The notes under the pieces were generated by a model. That model was not told the DNA's origin. It saw only the letters and a list, made by a program, of their open reading frames with translations, and searched no databases. Positions 53,667 to 64,000 of a stretch of DNA of 64,000 nucleotides are shown here, in pieces. Made by a program: the position numbers and the translations under genes. The stretch is taken from assembly GCA_022113835.1 (NCBI GenBank), contig JAILWY010000018.1, positions 15,105,501-15,169,500 on the forward strand, read 5' to 3'. Every line of letters starts with the position of its first letter. Positions within the stretch are counted from its first letter, which is position 1. This DNA comes from Atopsyche davidsoni (Eukaryota > Arthropoda > Insecta > Trichoptera > Hydrobiosidae).

Positions 53667-55099
53667 GGATAGCACGGTCAAAGAACAAACTATTTAGTTT
53701 TTTTAATTGAGTCTATCGAGTAGGCATTGCCAATGCACAATATAAATACTACGGACTAGGAAAATACATCACGTGGTTGTGGCTTGCATTTCACAAAGGC
53801 TACAGAACGTTTCATTCTCTCAAATATTTTACATTGAAGCTGATACCAATTTCACGTTTTTTACATGTTTGCCATTCACTACGGCATGCAGGAAATCATT
53901 GGTTTTTTTTTATGTGATGGAAGCTTTTCTTGATATGCAAAATGTAAAACATTGGTTAAATTATAATGCAGCTGTTGTGAGGCACTTTTATGCTTTTTGA
54001 TATAACAGACAAAAAATAAATAAAAACATTATTCTATATTGAGTATGCATACAGATGACAATTAATCTTAGGACTATTTACAAATACGGTGTATTGTCTA
54101 TTCCCTGCTTCTGCGCGCAGGATGTGGTGTTAACAATGGGAGGCTTAAGTGGTTGTGTACATGGAATTAATTCTTGCATTAGTGGGTTTGGTAAGAGAAT
54201 AATACATGCAAAAAAACCCTTTCTACGCTCGTTGATGAAAATATGGTGAATATTAAATGATTAAGATCTATTTTTAAAAAAAGTCACGCGACAAAATAAA
54301 TCATTTTCATTATAATTTTTTTTTTTTTTTTTTAATTATATATCAACAACCAATATTTGATTACTGAAGGATTTAGTCGAAAAATTTTAATTTCGCTGTT
54401 TTATCCAATGTTTTTCTTTTTTTACCCAAAATAATAAGACTAAGTGGTTAAACTCATTTACCATTATGAGATAACCCAGCGATAAGTCATTTAGAAGCTC
54501 GTTCTCATCGTCATATTTTATATTTTCTAGATATTTCTCTTGATAAATATATGTATAAGCAAAAACTTTTAAAAAGTTGTGATGTAAAATAAATAAATTT
54601 ATAATTTAAATACCTATAAACACATTATATATTTGTTTTGAAAAGGATTTCCAATTTATTTTCACTGTGTGCAAAGTTAAATGTGATATTTTAGTCTGAA
54701 TGTAAGTTGTTTTTTCCAAAAGTATTTTACCGTTTATTTTAATGTGAAACTGAGAGCAGATACAATGTTATTGCTAGAACGCGATTTTTGTAAGATATAC
54801 CCAAAAAACAGATTCCAAAACACAACACACGGCATCTTGATTGTATTAAAGGTAGTGGTTACAACAAAAGAGCCTTCAGGCAGCTTGCCTTATTTCTGGT
54901 GTCCCTTCATTTTCCAGAATACACAATGAAAAGACAAGAACTATCTGAAATTACACACATATCTCATTACCATTGTTTTTCTAAACACCAGGATAAATCA
55001 TATTAAATGAAAATGTTTTCAGGCTATTTCAAAATTCAATTGATAAAAATATATTGAATGGTATTAAGATTCGATAAAGTGATTTTATTAACAAAATAA

Positions 55100-55108
55100 T
55101 TATATATA

Positions 55109-55147
<39 letters not shown>
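55100..55147. repeat. (TA)n microsatellite
   Basis: About 48 bp of TA with one TTT interruption. Confidence 0.95.
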
Positions 55148-55151
<4 letters not shown>

Positions 55152-58100
55152 GTAATGTCTTGGCCTACACGCCAGCAATCTGTGTAGACCAATACATCAG
55201 TAGAAATAATGTAATTAGTCTTAATAAGGTTTTCAGTATAACATGACAAACTAAACTTAATCAATTGTATTCTGCGACAGCTGATAGATGTTTGACAATG
55301 AAGAAACCGTTATATTTTAGATGTTTAGATATTGGCGTTTACTTTTTATCCTTAATACAAATTGTACAAGTGAGTGATTGGTTTTTTTTACTGGCCACAT
55401 ATCTTTTATTAAAAAAACCTATCTTTATCTATTTAAGCAAATAATTTTTTTAATTCTGATTGTTTGATAAATACATTTATTTTTAATTTCTATTATATAT
55501 TTAAAATCTACGCCATGCTGAGTGCAGGTGGTTATATTCGTGACCGTTAATAAAATATGTTAAATATTTTAAGAACTTAATTTATACTGTCAATATTTCG
55601 TGAACAATAACACTACATTTCATGATATTTAAAAATAAATCATGGTATATTAGCACTGTTTTATTAATGGCATTAAATATATAATTTTCGTGATCTCAAA
55701 AATAAATAAAGTATTTGTTTTTTAATACAGAATTTTTCATTTCTTCTTCATCAAGAGAAGGTTGACGACCATTTCACTGAGCATATACCCATGCTGTGCC
55801 AGCGTTCATGGTTTTTTAATGGGAAAATAGTGTAGTGGGTTCCCAGGTCCTTCTGCGCCGCATTTTTATATTCATATAGTTTTATATTTAGTATTTCATT
55901 TCTATGCTTCATTAATTCACAAAATATTCATAATCAAGGTAAATTTACCAATTAAATATTTAAATCCATTGAGCATAACTTTTTATTTGAACGATCTTGT
56001 TTATTCACTTTTTTATGCATGACCACTACTTTACGCCTTAGCACGCACAGTTTGTTTAGAACATCATAGGGGAATATTGAGACTGAAGATTTGTAAAGCT
56101 TTCAGCCTTCCCTCAAATATCAATTAAATTTTACAATTTTATCGCGTCTGTTGGTTTTAGCGATATTACTCAGAATGTTATTAAAAAGGATTTGTTTTGC
56201 GTTATCAACAAAAGTAAAGATTTTATATAATAATTATTATTATGACACTTTTGAGAGTTCCCCGAAAACGGCTTTAATACCTCGACCAAAACATTTAAAT
56301 CTTAAAAAAAACCCAAAGACAATATATCAATTACAATAATAACCAAAACCCACAATAACATTTTTAATTTTTTTAATTTATTTATTTTTTACTACATCAC
56401 GTTTAAGATGCTCAGGATTCAATAATTTTTTTCGACTGATATATACCATTTTATATGTTTTCAAAAAAATGAGGCCAATACCGTATTTAATTTGGATTGT
56501 TATACCGCCGTTGTTTCCAATCAGAATTCCGATATCTCACTAATGAAACATCAATTTGGTTCGAATGAAATTTTCTGAAAAATTATGTAACTCGTACACC
56601 TATCATATGACCTTTTAAAAACAATTTTTAACAAGTAAATATTATATTTATACATTCAATATTCAATTGACATAGAAGAGTTTCAAGAATTTATTTCCGG
56701 GAAAGGATGACTGCATACAGCGGATGTAAGTTCGTTGCAGTGGTATAAAAGCAACCTTTGAACCCATCTAAGAGTACCACTCAAGTCTTTGCTCTGGTTT
56801 AAAGATTTCACGATGGACTTGACTTCAATAAAAAACAACAATAGCAGGTAATCTCTTCTTACTGTGCATGGTGCTTAAGTTACTGAAAACTAGAAAAGCT
56901 CAGGAAACTGTCATGTACAATATATACTATAATTATAAACAGGGTGGTTTAGGAATTTCTTAAGTAGTCACACAACAAACTATAAGAATCTTAATTTATT
57001 TCTGTGATTTATACTGTCGGCTTGCTTTGAGTTTGTGATTTGTGTATGTCTCCCTCAGAAAACTTATATTCCTTCACATGTTCTACAAAGCATTTGTCTT
57101 GACAAGCAAACCATTAAGTAATTGCTTATTATATTGATTATGTACAATTTAGAACTTAGAAAATTGTAAAACAAAATATTACATGTAAATTTATTTTCTT
57201 GTTTATTTTGAACGAATTTTTTGAAAACTCTTAACTTAAGTCTAACTTCTAAACAATTGTAAAACTCAACTTCAGAAAGATATAGGAAATATTAATAACT
57301 CTTTTTAACCTAATACAATTTTTGATCAGGGAGAGTTTTTGCTGGATATCTTATTTTATGTATTCTTATTGTGTTTGATCGATGTAAACAATTTATGTAT
57401 ATAAAAAATATATATCTATGAAATAAATGTTTACTTTCCTAATAGTTTATTCAAACAAATATTTGATATTTTTTTAATGAAAGTTCTTTGTTTTGACAGA
57501 TGTTTTTGATTTGTATTGAATATTTATCTTGATTGGTATTTGAATACAAATAGAGAATTTAAATATCAGGTGAATATTAATTCAATAAATGAAAACGGTT
57601 AGAAGTTTTTTTTTACGCAGTTACTTTGTGACAATAGACTTCACTTACATGAAAAACCCTATACTCTGTATTTTAGAATAGCTTTATTCTCAATATATAT
57701 ATATATATATAATCGGTTTATCAAATAATTGGTTTATATTTATACATCTTATCCATGTTATAGAATAACTTGTATACGATACCGTAAATAACTTTTTTTC
57801 AGTAGTAAAAGCACAAATACTTTTGTATACAGCTGAAAAGATTTATAAAAATCATTTTTTCTCTTGTATATTCTTTGCAGTCAATTTGTTTAATACCATT
57901 TGCATCAAAGAGCGCTAATGGGCTTTTAAAAATATATAAAAACCTGTATCGAAGTAGAGACACGCCACCTGTACCAGCCAACTCGCTTAGAACGACTGTA
58001 CTTATAAAGTGCCCTTATTTTTGTAAAGATCTTTGGCTTTCTTTAAGGAATTGGGTAGAAACAAATAATTTGTTTTTTTTTATTCTTCATTTTAATAAAT

Positions 58101-59073
58101 TTAAAATTATAATGGATAGATTTTCAGCGATTATCAATGAAAATCATACCAAAACATTTATGAAAATTATAACAGCTTATTTGATATGCTTATTAATTAA
58201 AAATATTTTTGATGACACAAATTTTTTACCACGTTTTTTTATTACTCTGGAATCATCAAAATGTAAAAAAAATTATAATAAGATATTTCGATGAATAAAG
58301 CTTTTATTTCCTGTAAAAGTTAGATTTTTCGGAAGTATTTTCGTTTGAATAATGTCTCCAATACTAACAACACAGAAGGTCACAGATGGCCAGCAATGAT
58401 TATTTCATATTTTAGCAAGCAGTGCTTTTGCAAACGAGATGAGACGCTAGCATCGTAAAGAGAATATGCTATACTGTGTACTTGTTCCAAAGCGTAGATG
58501 AAATGATGTAAGTTCTACCTATGTAGAAGAATAAACTTTTTATTGAAATTAAATACTAAATAAATAGCACGTATACTTTATTGCAACTCTAATAGAATTT
58601 TAATTAAATAGCATATGGAATATCACTATAAATAGCCTAAAATATATAGAACTAAAGTATGCATTTATCCTGTTTATTATTATACATCAGTATGTTATGG
58701 CGCTTTTAGATCTGGGAAAACTTTGATTTATATGGTAGCGACTTAACTTCTTCACCAACCAACCAATATTTGCACAATTATAATGTTATCTATCCCATTT
58801 GATTATCCTCAATTTTAAGCTGTTTAAAGAGAACTAATAAAAAAATATAAATAGGAAATTACCATTACCCGATTGTTGTAAGTAATTTCAATGATAATCT
58901 GTTGGATACGAAAACTTTTTCCAGTTCATTTCGTGAACAACCTATGAATGGCATTTTCATGTTTTCCTAGAGAATATTTTTCAGAGTCCAAATCGATGGA
59001 ATACTCGGCGTTACTTAAGAAGCGTGAAAATTTCTAAGATCGCCCAGCGAGATTGCCAACGTAAATCCTATTT

Positions 59074-59096
59074 CTATAGATTCGGGAAATCTATAG
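59074..59096. repeat. Short hairpin, 9-bp stem
   Basis: CTATAGATT and AATCTATAG flank CGGGA. The stem resembles the TCTATAGATT core of the 48-bp minisatellite at 49.3 kb, probably by chance. Confidence 0.5.
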
Positions 59097-60225
59097 AGCT
59101 AACACCTCTAAATAATAGGGAATATTGTGCGATAATGACGTCAAAAATAATAGTTATTAGAGGGTGAGTTCGACATATTATATGCCACGTTCTTTTTAGT
59201 ATTCATAAAAAAATATTATATTTAGTGAATCATAATACAAAATGTGACACTTGTCTAATAAATTGTGGCTTCTTACTAATATTAACCTAAATTATTATTT
59301 GACTGCATTTTGACAAATCATAAACCACCGTTTATATAAAAGTAATTATTGTTATAAATTGATATTTTACATGAATATATTTTGTAGCAATCAATCAATA
59401 TTATTAAAATTGTTACATATTGCGCGTCACAAGGCCAAATAAAAAAATATATTAGTATTTAATATTTATTTTACAAATAATTAAATACACAAATTTATCA
59501 ACCATCTTAGGAAAAGGTGAGTAAAAACATCCCATAAAATATCCTATTTATAAATATCATAATTTTTTGCAAAAACATGTTTTTAAACAACATTTAATTT
59601 ATTATTCATGTTTTATAGCAAATGCAAAAATTTCCAATATATAATAATTTAATTTTAGTTTCATCAAAACACCCTTTGAAGTTAGTTACTTGATAAGAAG
59701 GTTTAAAACTCTAGTTCTTTTCACTTTGTTTTGCCACACATAATATCTTTGAACTTTATAAATGTTTTGACTTATTTTCAAAAAAATATTTCAAACGCTA
59801 GTTAAAAATTTTAATGGGGATTTGCTGCCCGACGTAGTCTTTATCTCATAAAGGAAATGTTTTCCAGCTGCATGGAAAATGGGACAGAAAGAGCTCGGTA
59901 AAGGGCACAGAAGAGGTAAGGGGAATTTTTTGTTATAAAAATTTTTATGCTGAAATTCGGAAAAATTTTCCTCCGTCTATATTTTGAGTCATATTCTTTA
60001 CAGTAAGTGTTTTTACTACTAAGAACCTAAGTCTGTTTTTCTATGTAATTATACAGCTAAAAAAATAATTTTATACGTCACAAACATTACTTCCGGTAGG
60101 TTTATAATAATCAATAGGTGTGATTGAATAGCTTTGTAGGTATTAAAAATTATTTGAAATTGATGCACCCATTGCGAGGGAGTGTTGGTTTGTAAACAAA
60201 CGCAATGTATTTTTTTCTTTTAATG

Positions 60226-60228
<3 letters not shown>

Positions 60229-60315
<87 letters not shown>
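60229..60315. repeat. (TA)n microsatellite
   Basis: Uninterrupted TA run of about 87 bp. Confidence 0.97.
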
Positions 60316-60317
<2 letters not shown>

Positions 60318-61280
60318 TTGAGGTAAAAAATACTAAACGACGTTAATTTTATAATCTATGTACAAAATAAAAAATCTATATAAATCACCCAAAATGCGTC
60401 TGCTAGTGTAAGGTACCCGGCGTGATCTTACAATAAAAAGATTATTACCAAGCAATTTCACATTACTATAACATAAGTATTTATTTATTTTATTATAAAA
60501 ATATATATAAAATACGTAAGAATCATGATGCATTGTCTAGATTTTTTATATTGAGGCTTTAAATATCATGTCTTTTTATTTAACAATAGGATACTTTAGA
60601 AATCCTAATTCCTTCAAAATACTCTATTGTGAAGTAAGAAACAAACTCAACGCTGACAGTTGTTCAAAGAAACTTCTGTAGAAACAAATAAACAGATTGA
60701 AATTAAAACGATATTTAAATAGATATTTTCAAATCATTATTTATCTTTAAAACATTTCAACTTACTAGGCTACTTGACGACATTAATAACAATTTCACGT
60801 TATTACTTTTGTTACAATAATGTAACTATTATATTTGGTGAGTGTATTTCTATTTATTTAAACCATAACAAATAAATAAATTTGATTAGAAAAAGAGAAT
60901 AGTAATAATTACTATTTAATCCTTGACAATATAATACGAAAACACTCGACATTTACAAAGGGGTCGAAATGATTTAGTGTTGAAAATGTAGAAAAATCGT
61001 TTATATTGATTTGTTTACTTTCGGAAAAATAATTGTCTTACATTTAAAATAGAAAAAGCTAAATTTAAATTATGAATTTTTGTTTTTTTTTACTTACTTT
61101 ATATTAAACTGGATGTTTACTTTTTATGCAACGTACACATATTTCTAAACATTACTTTCACATTCACATAGATAACGCATGCGGGTAAATAAAAAAAACA
61201 ATTTTTTTTAGAAGATGTTGTATTCTGTATCTCAACACTTTTTGTGAAACTTTAAATAAAATTAGCCTTAACTTTAGACC

Positions 61281-61500
61281 TCAATAAGTAGCAACTCTCA
61301 CATCACTGCACTGGCCCAACACCGAGTCACGATTACCCAGGGTCCGGATATGAACTGAACGCCTGAAAGTGATTCGGCTACCGCCGCCTGCCGCTGAAGC
61401 CTCCGAGGGCTTTGCACGCTTGCGCACTGACGCTTTCAGGTTCAGTAGTACCCTTAGCTTCAAGACCATGGACACGAGACTACTTGACATACTGTGATTT
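61281..61500 (-). other. GC-rich island upstream of Lkr, possible promoter or 5'UTR exon
   Basis: About 200 bp of GC-rich sequence in AT-rich flanks, with minus-strand TCAGT words that resemble arthropod initiators and a possible donor CTGG/GTAATC at 61329-61334. A 69-codon minus ORF spans it but is unlike any known protein to me. It is 14 kb upstream of Lkr exon 1. Alternatively a transposon fragment. Confidence 0.3.
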
Positions 61501-62189
61501 ACGGTACATTCTTATTTCTACATTTATATATTACTTCATTATTATTTATATATGTATATACATATATTAATTTGACTAAAATCTCAATTCGTTTATGTTT
61601 ATAAATAAATACATACGAAATTAAGAATAATAAATATTGTTAATAATATTAATTAATATTATGTATAAACGCACGATTGTGTGTTATTGTAAATAAAAGA
61701 TGAACAATTTTTGGATCAAGAACTTAGAAATGACGTTTCCGTGTTTATCGATTCATTGTCAATGCCTGCAGACTACAAAATTAAATAATGAAATTTAATT
61801 ATGAATTCAATTTCCGGAAACCGAATATGGTTAAATTTCGTAACATTACAGCGGGCTTTAAAATAGAGACAATGAAAAACCCACCGATGACCCATTTCGA
61901 TATATTTTGGGGGAAATTGTGGATTTTTATAGATATACTCATGAATTACCAGTATATTAATACCAATACCCAATACCACTAACAGGCAATGATTTTTTTT
62001 AATAATGTCGATTTAGGACTACTGTAAGGTCAAAGGGAGTTTTAAAAGGTTCATACTAAATCAAGCCCCTATTATAATCACGGGGTCTTCAACAAAGAAG
62101 TATATTTTATGAACGCGATCTTTTGAAATTAAGGTTCGCACTGTTTGATGTCAGAAGCGTCAAGAACGCGACTCTTCTGATGTTCCTGT

Positions 62190-62200
62190 TTATATATATA

Positions 62201-62270
<70 letters not shown>

Positions 62271-62280
62271 TATATATATT
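62190..62280. repeat. (TA)n microsatellite with a short CA block
   Basis: TA run broken by TTTATA and by ACACACACA near its right end. Confidence 0.97.
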
Positions 62281-64000
62281 TAAAATCATTAATTCAATTG
62301 TGTACTTACAAAAATATAATTGTCATGTTTTCAAAATACAACAAACTAGATAATGAGAATTTATATCTGAACTAGCTTAGTAATAATTAACTATTTAAAA
62401 ATCGTCTAAAAGGTTATTTTGCCAATCCCAAAAAAATATTCTCTATGACAATAAAAAGCTCCCCGAATAAACATTTTTTTTATTGTAACAATGGTATATA
62501 AAAAAATAGTCTTATATTTTTCTTAATATGATCATATTGAAAACATCTCTCCTGGTACTACCTACATCTCTTTTGGATAATATTTGCGTAAGATTGTATA
62601 GTTTATTTATGTAAGATAATAAAAGAAGTGTTCTTGTAACAGATAGTTCAATAGTTTGCTACTTGAACATTATGAATATGAATTGCATAGTAGGTAAGTC
62701 TGGATTCTAAGGGCTCCGTCTGCTGGCGCTGGGATATACCCAAGGGCCGTAGTTGTATAATATAGCAGCTCCGACTTGATGAAGGTTAAACTACACAACT
62801 GACAACCGACCAATAAGGTGATCAAAAGCTTCCTTTTATACCTATTCTATTACATATTCCTTTCAAACCTAACTTAACAGAACCAAAGCCTCCATTTTGC
62901 GTTATAATTTATTTTGACAAAAGTGAAATAAAATGATAACATTGGGTACTTAATGGAAAATCAAGCTTTTGGGATAAGAATAATGATTTATGGCAACTTA
63001 TGTCAGTTCATTTATTAAATTAACTCCAGAAGAAAATTATGATTTATTTGAAAAAGATGTGCTTTCATGAGAATACATTTGTCAATTATTTTCTTTATAG
63101 AGGTATTTTAACGCTATTTCATCATTTCGAATATTTAATGTACCCATTAAGTCCGATAAAAATAGCGGTAAAAGATGTCCCGGCAGTAAGCGGATTTAAT
63201 TAAATGGATTTATGAGAAACACAGAAAACGACTTCGAAAAAACCGTTAAATTCATTCTAAGAAATGGAGATTTGTGTTTTTAAACAAGGGTATTTATTTT
63301 GACGTTATTAATATCTGTATATAAAAATTGAAAAATCAATTTGATATTTATGTGCTGTCTTCTAAAATGTTTCAGTGAAAAAGATATTTAATGAGACTGT
63401 TAAGTGTGCTATCGCAGTTCAGCCTTACTGATCCCACGATATTTATTTATTTATTTCAATTATCCTTAATTATAAAATGTATTTAAGTTCAATCAATATA
63501 AATTATAATGCTTATTTTTTGACTATTTCAAATATTATTGATAATTATAAAAAAACTTGTATGTTTAACTTTTGAATAAGGTTTGATGATTTTAATGATA
63601 TGAGATGATAATGATTTTAACTGATGTGCAAAGCGATGTCTGTTGATTAACATCTCCATTGATTTGTAGTAAATTAAAAAGAACACACAGAAATTAATTA
63701 AAGATTTTATGTTTTTTATTTAAATAAATTTTTATTCATTTATTTAACAATAAGTTTAAAAAAAATTGTTTGGCGCAGATGTTGCAGCTTATACAGAGTA
63801 ATTAATTTTGTGTCTACAAACGATCTGAAATTTCAATTTGCACAAAATGAAACTGCATTCAAATTATAAATGGAAACAATGTTACCCATTCCGCATTTAT
63901 TAAAATGAATAATTCATAGTTTTGTATACAAAATAAATAATTCCATTTATAAGAAAAACTTTTAACAAGTAATTTTTAGTTTTTTTCTTTTATAGTTATT
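62281..64000. other. AT-rich DNA to the window end, nothing recognised
   Basis: One slightly GC-richer patch at 62700-62790. No ORF, repeat or RNA gene could be supported. Confidence 0.6.

Larger units (their letters stand above)
53767..61280. other. AT-rich DNA upstream of Lkr, no supported gene
   Basis: Two TA tracts and one hairpin. The longest open frame (57875-58294, plus, 139 codons) has no recognisable domain, a random-looking lysine, isoleucine and phenylalanine-rich second half and no splice context, so it is not called as a gene. Confidence 0.6.

Noticed and set aside
57875..58294. 139-codon plus-strand ORF.
   Set aside because: No domain, no conserved motif, composition shifts to that of AT-rich noncoding DNA; long for chance but not enough to call a gene.

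Overview
This window is eukaryotic nuclear DNA, almost certainly from an insect. It is strongly AT-rich, carries many (TA)n microsatellites and decayed mariner, pogo/Tigger-type, Helitron and non-LTR elements, and contains one spliced gene spread over about 30 kb. There is no bacterial-style gene organisation, no CRISPR array and no recognisable tRNA or rRNA gene. I could not fix the insect order from the sequence alone. The main content is a minus-strand leucokinin (kinin) receptor gene (Lkr), a class A neuropeptide GPCR. I traced ten coding exons from the start ATG at 47176 down to a stop at 17598. All exon junctions agree in phase (33 codons + 1 nt, then 68, 49 + 2 nt, and so on) and give a 604-residue protein with TM1 to TM7 complete. 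An eleventh exon (18704-18787) is a good in-frame candidate inside the C-tail and would raise the length to 632. Several exons (TM5, TM6, TM7, the post-TM7 helix) are too short to be seen as long ORFs and were found from family motifs plus splice sites. The last coding exon is a GC-rich island encoding a long cytoplasmic tail; its TAG stop abuts a consensus 5' splice site, suggesting a 3'UTR intron. An acceptor lies one base upstream of the ATG, so the 5'UTR is on at least one unidentified upstream exon. Layout: 1-5.9 kb is gene-free with a 429-bp pogo/Tigger-type MITE (3422-3850) and GC patches; 5.9-6.4 kb has a non-LTR reverse-transcriptase tail; 8.6-9.06 kb has a Helitron Rep relic; 9.1-16.3 kb is featureless AT-rich DNA with a CA/TA microsatellite; 16283-17501 is a mariner just past the Lkr stop; 17598-47177 is Lkr, with a second mariner and a long TA tract in intron 2; 47.2-64 kb is upstream DNA with an orphan coding-like exon (about 48386-48602), a 48-bp x 4 minisatellite, a foldback element, palindromes, TA tracts and a GC-rich island near 61.3-61.5 kb. 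I found no clearly new multigene system. The observations most worth following are the splice structure of the receptor tail, the stop/donor overlap, the orphan exon, and the MITE that retains a PCNA-binding-like motif from its parent transposase.
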